Origin: Pseudomonadota bacterium
Lineage (GTDB): Bacteria; Pseudomonadota; Gammaproteobacteria; Xanthomonadales; Xanthomonadaceae
Direction of reading: 5' to 3'
DNA: 64,000 bases
Assembly: GCA_018242485.1 (NCBI GenBank)
Contig: JAFEBV010000027.1
Coordinates: 186,001 to 250,000, forward strand
The position numbers and the translations under genes were made by a program. Each line of letters begins with the position of its first letter. Position 1 is the first letter of the stretch. The notes below the pieces were generated by a model. The model did not search any database, had not been told where the DNA came from, and worked only from the letters and a program-made list of their open reading frames with translations. Shown here in pieces: positions 25,199-34,491 of the stretch.

Positions 25199-28100
25199 CT
25201 ACCAACTGTAGCGCAGCCCGAGCTGCCCGCCGAACACGCTGCTCAGCGCGCCGCCGTTCTGCCAGTTCACGCCACCGAACACCGACAGCTTGCCGCTGCG
25301 CATCGCCAGCCCACCCTCAAGCAACGTGCTGGTGCCTTGGGTGCTGGTCGATCCGGAGAAGACGTTGTTGATCGTGAACCCGTTGCTGCCATCGAACTCG
25401 TGCACCGCGCTTGCCGATGCGTACGGCGTCCACGTCGTGCCGCCCGCTGCGATGTCCTTGCTCAGCAGCACGCCGGCGCGGCCGCGCGAGGATGCCCCGC
25501 CGTTCGGCGTGAAGCCGGCCAGCACACCGGTGAGGGTATCGACATGGCTCACCGTGGTGCGGGTGTATTGCAGTTGCGGTACCAGCTTGTAGCCGTCGCC
25601 GAGCGCCCACGTCCAGCCCAGCTCGCCGTTGAAGGCTTCGGCCTTGCCGCTCGCACGCGATTCGCCTACCACCGAATCCAGCCGCGCATCGAATCGCATC
25701 TGCCGATACGACACATCCAGATAGGCGCCGTTCGCACCGACCCACGTCGCATACGCGCCGTAGGTGTCGCCGGTGATCCGGTTCCGGCCGGTTTGGCCCG
25801 AGCCCACGAGACGCTGGCTGGCCTGCGCCTTGCCGAGCACCAGTCCGGCGCTGACGCCGTCGGCGATCGCGATGTCCACGCCCAGTTCCTGGCCGGAGTC
25901 GCCCTGGTCGAACGCGACGTTGCCGCCTTGCCCGAAGTTGTTCGCGACATGCGTCGGATTCACCCTGCCATCGTCGGAGAACGCGCGCACCCAGACACCG
26001 ACATGGCCTTGCGGCTGCGGATCGAGCACGCCCATGCGCTCGCGCCAGGTGCCTACTTCGCTACCCATCAGCCGTTGCACGCCGGGCGCGAACGCGGCCG
26101 CGAGCGCACCCGTATCGGTGAGCCCGGTGACCGCGACACCCAGCGAGAACACGTCGGGGTGCGCCGTGCCGGAGTCGATGACACTGGCCTGCAGGGTGAG
26201 GAAGCTCTTGCTGGTGTCGAAGTGGACATTGCCGATGACGAACGCTCCGGGCGTGGAGTTGCCGTCCACCTGCACGATCGGAATCGAACTCCAGGCGGTG
26301 GTCGGCAGCGTGAGCAGATTGACGTCGACCGCGGTGACGCTTCCGGCCGCGACGCTGCCGGCGACATGCAGGGTGTCGCTGGCGTTGTGCGCGATGTCCA
26401 CGTCCAGGGCGATCCTGCCGCTGCCGGTCCAATCGCCGAGCACGGTGAGGGCGTCGGTCGGCGCGCCATTGCGGAAGTCGACACTGCCGGTGTTGGCGAA
26501 CGGATTCGGGTTGCCTGCGCCCATGTCGATGACATTGGCGCCAGAAACCATGATCGTGCCGCTATTGGCGAACACGTTGCCCTGTGCGCCGAAACTGCCC
26601 AGCGACAGGGACGTGTTGTGCAGGACGATCGTGCCCGCATTGTCGATCGTGTCGTCGCCCGCACCGAAATTCGAGGATGCGCCGATCGCATTCCAGATGC
26701 CGCCGGCCTGATTGTTCAGGGTGTCGTTGCCGCCGCCGGTGACAATCGCCCCGGTGATCGTGCCGGTGTTGACGAGGGTCGCCGTCGCACCGTCGGACGA
26801 TGCGATGGCGATCCGCGCGCCATCGCCGTAGGCACCGATTCTGCCGCTGTTGGTCAGCAGGTTGTCGCCGTGGGAAAGCATCGACACCGCGGTGGCGGTC
26901 GCCCCGGTGCCGTAGGCGCCGGCGGCGATCGTCCCGCTGTTGTCGATGCGGATGCCCTCGTTCTTCCAGCCGGTCGCCTCGATGCCGATGGCGGTGGCGG
27001 TGGTGGTGCCCGTGGCTTTGGCCCAGATGTGGCCCTGATTGTCGACCGTTGCCGCCACGTAACTGGTGTTCGCATTGCCGTAGGCCCCGGCGACGAACAC
27101 GCCGCTGGCACTGGCTGTAGCGCCGCTCGCCATGGCGCCGATACTGCCGCTGTTTAGCACCGTCGCGACTCCGTAGAGGCTGTTGATCGATGCGCCGACG
27201 GCGTGCGCGGTATCGGCATCGACGCTTGCGCCGATATGTCCGCTGTTGGTGATCGCCGAGCCGAACGCGCCGAGCACCACGGCGCCATAGGCATCACCCG
27301 TACCGCCGTGCGCGGTCGCAACAGCCGAGATCGCGCCGGCGTTGTCCAGCGACGCCGTGCCACCGTTGGGGGTCAAGGTGCCCGGATAGTGACACGTGCC
27401 GCTGCTGCAATCGACGTAGTACAACTGGCGCAGCCCTTTCAGGTAGCTGCCGACCGCGAAGGCATCGCCGTGGTCGGCCGATGCAGCGGAGGCGATGCTG
27501 CCGTCATTGGCGGTAGATGCAACCACCACGGCGGTGGGATTGTTGCTCACGTCGCGCACATAGGTGCCGAAGGAGGTGGCGCTGGCGTAGGCCGCGGTGG
27601 CGCTGGCCTGGATGTCGCCGTGGTTGATTACGGAGCCGGACTCGACTGTCGAATAGGCGCCGATGGTGGCGCCCCATGCCCTGGCCAGGCCGGGGCTGGC
27701 GTTCGCCCCGCCGTCCGCGTTGGCGACCGCCTGCGCGACGATGCTGCCAGCGTTGTCGATGACCGCCCGCGTCGCCCCGTAGGCCTTGGCGCCCATGGCG
27801 ATGGCGCGCCCGCCATAGGTGTCGCTAAGCAGGCTGCCCGTGGTCGCCGAGGCGACGATGCTGCCGCCGGCGTCGTTGACGATGTGGGTGTAGTACTTGC
27901 CGCGGTCGCTCACGCCGTAGGCGGCGGCATCGCCCAGATCGCTGCTGGCGATGGCGGAGATCGTTCCGGAGTTTTCGACCACGCCGTTGTACCTGGCGTA
28001 GGCATGGATGCCGGTGGCGCCGGCACCGGCATCGAAGAAGGTCACACCGTGTTCGGTCACCGCGTGCGCCGAAATATCGCCGTGATTCACCACCGAGATG

Positions 28101-30037
28101 TTGCCCTTGTAGTTCGCCTTGGCCTCCACGCCGACCGCGCCGCTGGCACCGGTGTAGCCGTAGACGCCGTTGTCGTAGGCATGCGCATGGCTGTAGACGA
28201 CGATGTGGCCATCGTTGACCACATTGACGCCGTACTTGCCTCCCGCCTTGATTCCAACCGCATGGGCCAGGCCGAACAATTCCGTGTTCGCCGTGGCGTA
28301 GATGCTTGCACCCGCGGCGTTGTCGATGGTGGATCGCGAACCGTAGATGTCCAGCGCGGTCGCTTCCGCCATGTAGCCACCCACGATGGCAGCGTGCGCC
28401 TGGATGGTGCCGTGGTTGCTGACACTGGATCCACCCGCGCCGGTCCCGAATCCGTACACCTTCGCTCCGGTTGCGTAAGCCGTCGCCGACGACACGTTGG
28501 CGTAGCCCCGTCCGCCCTGCGAGGTCGCGCTGATGTCGCCCTGATTGACGATGGCGGCCGTATCGCCGCTGTGGACATAAGCCCCGAAGGTCACCGAGCC
28601 GCCGACCGCCGAGATCGCGCTGCTTGCAATCGATCCGCTGTTGTCGATTTCGGCATCGCCGACGCCATAAGCACCGGATTGGACGACCGCACCCCAGGCC
28701 GAGGCATAGCCTTGCGAGGTCACCGCCGACGCGCTGATGTCGCCCGAGTTGCTGATCAGCGCCTGCCCGCCTCCGGAAGCGTTCACCGCCCGCGCGCCGA
28801 TCGCCTTGGCCACGAGGAAGCCGCTGGTGCCGGTGATGTCGGTCGTGGCGGAAGCCGTCACGGAAATCGACCCGCTGTTGTCGATGCTCGAATCATGCAG
28901 CGCGGCGGCGTTGTAGACACCCACCGCCATGGCTTCGAATTGGCCGTAAGGCGCCAGGGTGCCGTCGGCTTCGACGGTGATGGTGCCCGCATTGCGGGTG
29001 GTCGCCTGCAGGAACGACACGGTGTCCATGCCTGCCGCGACGGCTTGAGCCCCGGAGGCGGTGGCGGAAATCGTGCCCTGATTGGTGGCATCGGCGGCGT
29101 GGTAACCGACGGCAAGGACACCCGTCGCAGTCGCCAGCCCGGTCGTCGAAGTGGCATGGGCGGCGACGTCGCCGGTGTTGTAGAAGGTCGAACCGGCTCC
29201 ACGACTGTTGAGATGGGCGCCGGTGGCCGAGGCCGTGCCGCCAACGGCGGTCGCCGTGGCACCGAGGTAGCCGTCGTTGCGCAGTTCGGCGCCGACCGGG
29301 AACAGTCCGGCAGCAATCCCGCCCTCGACATAGGCACCGACCGCGACGCCATTGCCAGCCAGCGCATCGGCGGTAGCGGCGATATGGCCCGAGGATTCGT
29401 TGTGCACATAAGCCTGGTGAACGGAAAGATCCACCACGCCGTAGGCCGTCGCATGGGCGGCGGTGGCATGCACATCGACGATGCCGCTGGTGTCGACCTT
29501 GCTCAGGAAACGGTTGGCCGCATGGATGCCGACGGCGTAATAGGTTCCGTAGACATAGATGTTGCCGCTGGATTGAGCGGCCGCGGGACTGTCGCTCACG
29601 GCCAACACGTCGCCACCGTTGACGACGGTCATGTCATGAACCCCGGCATTGGCCGGATCGTCGATCCCGTGGTTGTTGCTGCCAGCGGAAACGATGACCG
29701 CGGAGTCGCCAGATCTGCCGACGTCGCCACCCGCCAGCCCGAAGGACGAATGCACACTGCTGGGCAACGCGTCGTCCGCCACGACGGTCAGATCCACCGC
29801 GGGCGCGAAGCCGGCATCGGTGACGGGGCGAGCGGACTGGCCATGGCGGGCCTGCGTGTTGCCGTGCACGACATGGCTGCCGGCGGCGGCCGCGCAACTG
29901 GCCACCGGCATGCTCAGGGTCAGCAGGGTGGCCGAAACGGTCAGGGCAGCGCGAATCGCCCGACTGATCGGCGCGACCGTCGGACTCGGAAACCGATGCG
30001 TCTTGCGCGTGAGCTGGCATCGCATGGATGGGTTCAT
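25199..30037 (-). CDS. Type Va autotransporter with long repetitive passenger
   Basis: Encodes 1612 residues. A long signal peptide (AIRAALTVSATLLTLSMPVASCAAAA after a basic N-terminus) exports it. The passenger (about 60-1300) is a Gly/Ala/Ser-rich beta-helix: units near NSGSI-n-A-n-A-n-G-n-A-n-A-n-G recur dozens of times. The translocator beta-barrel fills the last 270 residues (GHVGVWVRAFSDDGR to GQLGLRYSW), ending in a Trp as the BAM signal. DCSSGTCHY places a Cys pair in one loop near 27390-27410. Likely an adhesin or surface structure; no protease motif seen. GGGGAAG precedes the ATG. A LuxR-type regulator gene is divergent. Confidence 0.93.
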   Translation of the reverse strand: MNPSMRCQLTRKTHRFPSPTVAPISRAIRAALTVSATLLTLSMPVASCAAAAGSHVVHGNTQARHGQSARPVTDAGFAPAVDLTVVADDALPSSVHSSFGLAGGDVGRSGDSAVIVSAGSNNHGIDDPANAGVHDMTVVNGGDVLAVSDSPAAAQSSGNIYVYGTYYAVGIHAANRFLSKVDTSGIVDVHATAAHATAYGVVDLSVHQAYVHNESSGHIAATADALAGNGVAVGAYVEGGIAAGLFPVGAELRNDGYLGATATAVGGTASATGAHLNSRGAGSTFYNTGDVAAHATSTTGLATATGVLAVGYHAADATNQGTISATASGAQAVAAGMDTVSFLQATTRNAGTITVEADGTLAPYGQFEAMAVGVYNAAALHDSSIDNSGSISVTASATTDITGTSGFLVAKAIGARAVNASGGGQALISNSGDISASAVTSQGYASAWGAVVQSGAYGVGDAEIDNSGSIASSAISAVGGSVTFGAYVHSGDTAAIVNQGDISATSQGGRGYANVSSATAYATGAKVYGFGTGAGGSSVSNHGTIQAHAAIVGGYMAEATALDIYGSRSTIDNAAGASIYATANTELFGLAHAVGIKAGGKYGVNVVNDGHIVVYSHAHAYDNGVYGYTGASGAVGVEAKANYKGNISVVNHGDISAHAVTEHGVTFFDAGAGATGIHAYARYNGVVENSGTISAIASSDLGDAAAYGVSDRGKYYTHIVNDAGGSIVASATTGSLLSDTYGGRAIAMGAKAYGATRAVIDNAGSIVAQAVANADGGANASPGLARAWGATIGAYSTVESGSVINHGDIQASATAAYASATSFGTYVRDVSNNPTAVVVASTANDGSIASAASADHGDAFAVGSYLKGLRQLYYVDCSSGTCHYPGTLTPNGGTASLDNAGAISAVATAHGGTGDAYGAVVLGAFGSAITNSGHIGASVDADTAHAVGASINSLYGVATVLNSGSIGAMASGATASASGVFVAGAYGNANTSYVAATVDNQGHIWAKATGTTTATAIGIEATGWKNEGIRIDNSGTIAAGAYGTGATATAVSMLSHGDNLLTNSGRIGAYGDGARIAIASSDGATATLVNTGTITGAIVTGGGNDTLNNQAGGIWNAIGASSNFGAGDDTIDNAGTIVLHNTSLSLGSFGAQGNVFANSGTIMVSGANVIDMGAGNPNPFANTGSVDFRNGAPTDALTVLGDWTGSGRIALDVDIAHNASDTLHVAGSVAAGSVTAVDVNLLTLPTTAWSSIPIVQVDGNSTPGAFVIGNVHFDTSKSFLTLQASVIDSGTAHPDVFSLGVAVTGLTDTGALAAAFAPGVQRLMGSEVGTWRERMGVLDPQPQGHVGVWVRAFSDDGRVNPTHVANNFGQGGNVAFDQGDSGQELGVDIAIADGVSAGLVLGKAQASQRLVGSGQTGRNRITGDTYGAYATWVGANGAYLDVSYRQMRFDARLDSVVGESRASGKAEAFNGELGWTWALGDGYKLVPQLQYTRTTVSHVDTLTGVLAGFTPNGGASSRGRAGVLLSKDIAAGGTTWTPYASASAVHEFDGSNGFTINNVFSGSTSTQGTSTLLEGGLAMRSGKLSVFGGVNWQNGGALSSVFGGQLGLRYSW

Positions 30038-30426
30038 TGACTTCCCCGGTTGTTATGTCGGTTGCAGGACAGACGATGTCCTGACTGGAACTGTGGCAAT
30101 TCGTCGCACTGCGTCCGCGGCTTCGACCGTGAGGGAAGGGAATGCCTTCCCACGAATCGCATTGGATGCACTCGGGTCAGCACGACAGCGATCAGCGGCA
30201 AGATAGGGCAGAACCGTCACCGCGTGGCGTGAAGCAGAGCCGATCCCCCCCGGCCCGGGGGGGCACAGATACCGGAAGGGGCGTCGTCGCCGGTTGTCGC
30301 GGCGCATTCGCCCGGGCCTGTCGCATCGCCGGCGGAAATGCGATGCGTCCCAGTGTTCGGGAGCGCAGCGGCCATTAGACTGGCACCACCGGGCCGGGCC
30401 GCGCCGCCCCGATACCCACCACCCGC
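30038..30426. promoter_or_regulatory. Divergent regulatory region of the autotransporter and luxR genes
   Basis: A gap of 389 bases that must hold both promoters. It holds a striking near-palindrome CCCCCCC-GGCCC-GGGGGGG at 30245-30263. No further operator could be identified. TTAGACT at 30376-30382 is a possible -10 for the regulator gene. No gene is seen. Confidence 0.5.
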
Positions 30427-33093
30427 ATGCACGACACCGAGTTCGCCCTCAAGACCACACCGCCGCGTCTGCCACGCACGGCAATCGAACGCGCTCGCCT
30501 CGAACGCATCTGGGAAGCCATCGGCGATCGCACCGTGGTCACCGTGCTCGCACCCGCAGGCTTCGGCAAGACCGTCCTGCTCGTCCACTGGCGCAAGCGC
30601 TGGCTGGCCGAAGGCGCCCAGGTCGCCTGGCTCAGTGCCGACCGCAACGACGACCCGGCGCACTTCCACCTCGCGCTGTTGCACGCGATTCGTACCGCCA
30701 GCGGGCGAATCGCGCTCAACACCTCGGCGAACGAGAGCGTGCTGCGCATCGACCAGGGCATCGAGACGCTGACCGGCCTGCTCGCCGAAATCGCGGCACT
30801 CGGGCGCCGCACCGTGTTGATCGTCGACGATGCCGAACGCCTGCCAGCGGCCAGTCGCGCCTCGCTCGCCTACCTGCTCAGCAATGCGCCGCCGAATCTG
30901 CATGTGGCGATCGGCACGCGCACGCCGATCGATTTGCGCACGGCGGAGTTGTCCGCGAAGGGCCTGAGCGCCGTATTGAGCGCCGACGACCTGCGCCTGC
31001 AACCGGAGGAGACGCTGGCGATCCTGCACCACCGCTTCGACGATCGCCTGAGCCTGGACGATGGCATGCGGCTGCACGCGGCGACCGAGGGCTGGCCGAT
31101 CGGCCTGCAACTGGCCATCGCCACGATCGAATCCGAACGCGACCCCTCGGCCGCGGTGCGCTCGCTGTCCGGGCGACGCGGCGACATCGAACGCTATTTC
31201 GTCGAATCGCTGCTCGCCAGCCTGTCGCCGCCTTTGCGCGATTTTCTCGTGCGCATCGCGATCCTCGACCGCATGAACGCATCGATGTGCGCAGCGGTCA
31301 CCGGCTGCACGCGCGCATCGGATCGCTTGCGGAAACTGCTGTGCGACACCCCGATCCTGATCGGCGCCGAGTTGCAAGGCTGGTACCGCGCGCATCCGCT
31401 GGTGCGCGACTTCCTGCTGGGGCGCTTCGAGCGCTTGCCGCGCGCGGAACAGCGCGCGTTGCATCGCCGCGCCTGCGACTGGTTCGCCCGCGAGGAACGC
31501 TTTCCGGAAGCCGCCACGCATGCGTTCGCTGCCGGCGAGGAAACGCTCGCCAGCGCGTACGCGGTGAAATCGTTGTGGACCTTGCGCACGCAAGGCAAGT
31601 TCGCCGAAGCGCAAGCCTGGCTGCAACGGATCCCGCCCGCGCAGATCGCCGGCGACACCCATCTGCGTCTGCTCGCCGCCTGGGCCGACGCGCTGGGCGA
31701 GCGCAACGCCGAGGCCTTCCGGATCGCCAGCGCCATCCTCGACGATCCGGCGACCGCGCCGGCCACGCAATTCGTCGCCGCGCTCGTCGCCTCCAGCGCG
31801 ACGGGTTACTCCGACCATATCGGTCTGGTTCCGGAACTGTTCGCGCGCTGGTCCGACTATCCCGCCGATGTGACCGAGCCGGTCTGCGAACTGGCCTGGC
31901 GCAATGCCATGGCCCACCTGCGGATGCACGCCGGCCGCACCGACGAGGCGCGACGCATCCTCGCCGTGCTGCCCGCCGGCGTGCGTGCGGATTCGGCCAT
32001 GCTTGCCCTGTCCTACCGCACGATGCTGCTGGGCATGACGCATCTGTGGGATGGCGACGCGTGGAAGACCCAGGCGGTGCTGGAACCGGCGCTGCAGCAG
32101 GCCGAACGCGCGGCCGGGCGACGCAGCCTGGTCGCCAGCATGTTCGCCGCGGTGCTGGCCCCGGCCTTGCACGACCTCGACCAGCCCGAAGCGGCGCAGG
32201 CGCTGCTGGCCGACCGCCTCGACGTCATCGAGCACACCAGTTTCCCGGACGCGATCATGCTGGCTTATCGCACCCTCGTGCGCATCGCCCGGTCGCGCGG
32301 CGAGGAACGGCGCGCGCTGTCCCTGCTCGACAATCTGGGCATGCTCGCCGAGCGTCGCCACCTGCCGCGACTGGCCGCGCAGGCGCTCGCCGAACGCACC
32401 CGCATGCATGCATTTCGCGGCAATGCACAGGCCGCATCGCGCGCCGCGCGCGAGCTCGATGCGCTCGCGCCCGAGTTCGATCGGCGCGAGCTGCTGCCCT
32501 ATCGTCCCCAGTATCGCCTCGCCGCCGCGATCGCGCATGCCTACGCGGCGCTGGCCCGGCACGACCACCCGGCTGCCCTGCGCCAGCTGGCGACGGCCGA
32601 GTCCTGCGCCAGCGGCTTGCAACGCCACGGCGGTCTGTTGACCGTGTCCGTGTTGCGTGCCGTTTGCGCACGTCAATGCAACGACGCCGACGCCACCGCG
32701 TTGTTGGTGCAGGCGCAGGCGCTCGCACCGGCAGGGGCCGTGTTGCACGCCGTCGGCGAGGTACATCCGCTGGCGCTGCAGATGGCCACCAGCCTGCATC
32801 GGGCGACCGCCGGCCTGCGCGCCGTGCAGGGCCCTGCGCAGACCGGCGGCACACACGTCGTCGCGCAAAGCTCGACGCCCGCGATTGCAGCCCGCGGCCC
32901 GCTCACGCCGAAGGAATCCAGCGTGCTGGCCCTGCTCGACAAGGGCATGTCCAACAAACAGATCGCACGCGTTCTGGACATCGGCGACGAAACCGTGAAA
33001 TGGCACGTCAAGAACCTGTTCCTCAAACTCTCCGCCGGCACCCGCAAGCACGCGGTGGATCGAGCCCGCCTGCTGGGGCTGGTTGGCAGCTGA
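30427..33093 (+). CDS. LuxR-family transcriptional regulator, MalT-like (LAL type)
   Basis: Encodes 888 residues. Order of parts: NTPase with Walker A APAGFGKT (42-49) and Walker B TVLIVDDAE (about 134-142), a winged-helix part, a long alpha-helical TPR-like region (about 330-800), and a C-terminal LuxR HTH (LTPKESSVLALLDKGMSNKQIARVLDIGDETVKWHVKN, about 827-865). Regulators of this type bind ATP and an inducer and then activate neighbouring genes. The gene is divergent from the autotransporter, which is the likely target. The ligand is unknown. No clear ribosome site precedes the ATG. Confidence 0.92.
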   Translation: MHDTEFALKTTPPRLPRTAIERARLERIWEAIGDRTVVTVLAPAGFGKTVLLVHWRKRWLAEGAQVAWLSADRNDDPAHFHLALLHAIRTASGRIALNTSANESVLRIDQGIETLTGLLAEIAALGRRTVLIVDDAERLPAASRASLAYLLSNAPPNLHVAIGTRTPIDLRTAELSAKGLSAVLSADDLRLQPEETLAILHHRFDDRLSLDDGMRLHAATEGWPIGLQLAIATIESERDPSAAVRSLSGRRGDIERYFVESLLASLSPPLRDFLVRIAILDRMNASMCAAVTGCTRASDRLRKLLCDTPILIGAELQGWYRAHPLVRDFLLGRFERLPRAEQRALHRRACDWFAREERFPEAATHAFAAGEETLASAYAVKSLWTLRTQGKFAEAQAWLQRIPPAQIAGDTHLRLLAAWADALGERNAEAFRIASAILDDPATAPATQFVAALVASSATGYSDHIGLVPELFARWSDYPADVTEPVCELAWRNAMAHLRMHAGRTDEARRILAVLPAGVRADSAMLALSYRTMLLGMTHLWDGDAWKTQAVLEPALQQAERAAGRRSLVASMFAAVLAPALHDLDQPEAAQALLADRLDVIEHTSFPDAIMLAYRTLVRIARSRGEERRALSLLDNLGMLAERRHLPRLAAQALAERTRMHAFRGNAQAASRAARELDALAPEFDRRELLPYRPQYRLAAAIAHAYAALARHDHPAALRQLATAESCASGLQRHGGLLTVSVLRAVCARQCNDADATALLVQAQALAPAGAVLHAVGEVHPLALQMATSLHRATAGLRAVQGPAQTGGTHVVAQSSTPAIAARGPLTPKESSVLALLDKGMSNKQIARVLDIGDETVKWHVKNLFLKLSAGTRKHAVDRARLLGLVGS

Positions 33094-33154
33094 CGAGCCC
33101 GGATTCGGCAACCACCCGCTTACCGTGGCAGGATGCGTTGCCATCCGATCCAGC

Positions 33155-33721
33155 ATGCGACCCCCGATGAATGCGCCGCCACTATCCCTCCCCAGCCTGC
33201 ACGGCGAGCGCGTCACCCTGCGTGCGCCCTGCGCGGACGACCGCGATGCGTTGTTCGCGCTGTACTCCGCGCCGGAGGTGATGCGTTTCTGGAGCACGCC
33301 GGCGTGGTCGGAACTCGCTGCTGCCGATGCATGGTTCGGCCGGCAGGACAGCGGCTTGCTCGCCGGCAGCGCGATGACGTGGGCGATCGCGCAATGCGAC
33401 GACGACGCCTTGATCGGTACCGTGAGCTTGCACGCGATTTTCCCGGGACAGGCGCGCGCCGAGATCGGCTACGCCCTGCATCCATCGCATTGGGGCCGCG
33501 GCTTGGCGCGCGAGGCGGTGCGACTGGCGCTGCGCTACGGATTCGATGAACTTCGCCTGCGCCGCATCGAGGCCGACACCGATCCGGACAATATCGGCTC
33601 GTGCCGCTTGCTCGAAGCGCTGGGTTTCCGCCGCGAGGGTCTGCTGCGCGAGCGCTGGCAGGTCGGCGATCTCACCTCCGATTCCGCACTGTACGGCTTG
33701 CTGAAGGACGATCTGCGCTGA
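33155..33721 (+). CDS. GNAT-family N-acetyltransferase (RimJ/RimL type)
   Basis: Encodes 188 residues. GNAT marks: GERVTLRAPCADDRDALFALY, GTVSLHAIFPGQARAEIGYAL, the acetyl-CoA site HPSHWGRGLAREAVRLALRYGFDEL, and NIGSCRLLEALGFRREGLLRERW. This is the RimJ/RimL or ribosomal-serine acetyltransferase-like branch; substrate unknown. The start is uncertain: ATG at 33155 and 33167 are both in frame and neither has a good ribosome site. It follows the LuxR gene by 61 bases and may be cotranscribed. Confidence 0.88.
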   Translation: MRPPMNAPPLSLPSLHGERVTLRAPCADDRDALFALYSAPEVMRFWSTPAWSELAAADAWFGRQDSGLLAGSAMTWAIAQCDDDALIGTVSLHAIFPGQARAEIGYALHPSHWGRGLAREAVRLALRYGFDELRLRRIEADTDPDNIGSCRLLEALGFRREGLLRERWQVGDLTSDSALYGLLKDDLR

Positions 33722-33761
33722 CGCACTTGCGACACCCCCTCCCTTCGATTAACATTTGTGC

Positions 33762-34391
33762 ATGATCAACGCTCAAGTGCTCAAGCTGTTGACGGAAGCC
33801 GACTGTTCCCCCGAGGAATTGGCGGAGGTGATCGGCTGCTCCGGCATGACCATCCGCCGCTGGCTGAAAAAGCCCAAGCAGGAAGTGCCGCGCGTGTACC
33901 TGCCGGCGATCCGCGAAGCCTGCTACGCGCTGATCGCCAAGGGCCGGCTGGGTGCGGAGTCACCGAGCGTACGCGATCTGGTGGCGCTGGCGCCGTCGAG
34001 CGAGCATGACGCCGCCGTGCAGGCGCTGGGCCTGCCCGACGGCTTCCCGATGCGCGGCGCGATGTCGCAGGACACGATGCTGGGTGGGCTGGCGCACATC
34101 GGCATGCAGGAACGCAAGCAGCACGAAGTGAACCGCGGCCGCAAGAAGATGCTGTCGTTCGGCAAGCTCGGCGCGGAGTGGTCGCGGCGCATCGAGGCGC
34201 TGTGGCGCATCGTGCGCTCCGACAAGCTTGGCAAGCTCGACAAGACCGTCGCCTATGGCGCGCTGTTCTATCTGCTCAGCCCGATCGACCTGATCCCCGA
34301 CCACATCCCGTTCTTCGGCCTGCTGGACGACTTCGGCGTGCTCGGCCTCGCGCTGGCCTATTACAACAGCCGCTTCCGCGATCTTGCGTAA
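33762..34391 (+). CDS. HTH and DUF1232 (YkvA-like) membrane protein
   Basis: Encodes 209 residues. The N-terminal 45 residues look like a helix-turn-helix (SPEELAEVIGCSGMTIRRWLKK). The C-terminal 45 carry the DUF1232/YkvA signature LDKTVAYGALFYLLSPIDLIPDHIPFFGLLDDFGVLGLAL, a short membrane-associated segment. The middle is charged (GMQERKQHEVNRGRKKM). This joining of a DNA-binding-like and a membrane-associated domain is unusual; function unknown. A TAACAT box at 33750-33755 would start transcription about at the ATG, so the message may be leaderless. The 3' end is echoed at 34432. Confidence 0.82.
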   Translation: MINAQVLKLLTEADCSPEELAEVIGCSGMTIRRWLKKPKQEVPRVYLPAIREACYALIAKGRLGAESPSVRDLVALAPSSEHDAAVQALGLPDGFPMRGAMSQDTMLGGLAHIGMQERKQHEVNRGRKKMLSFGKLGAEWSRRIEALWRIVRSDKLGKLDKTVAYGALFYLLSPIDLIPDHIPFFGLLDDFGVLGLALAYYNSRFRDLA

Positions 34392-34450
34392 CGCGCTCTC
34401 GCCCCGCACGCCCTCACTTCGCACGAAACTCGCGTAGCACGCTCTCGCCC
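34386..34450. repeat. Direct repeat echoing the end of the HTH-DUF1232 gene
   Basis: GCGTAACGCGCTCTCGCCC (34386-34404, with the TAA stop) recurs as GCGTAGCACGCTCTCGCCC (34432-34450), 17 of 19 bases identical, 46 bases apart. Confidence 0.6.
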
Positions 34451-34491
34451 AGCCGCGCCAGCGTCGGCCATGGCCGACAGGATCCTCGACC

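Noticed and set aside
27203..30040. Open frame of 945 codons on the plus strand
   Set aside because: It is antisense to the autotransporter; low-complexity Arg/Gly/Asp-rich translation without motifs.
30217..33297. Open frame of 1026 codons on the minus strand
   Set aside because: It is antisense to the LuxR regulator, whose Walker and HTH motifs leave no doubt about the real frame.
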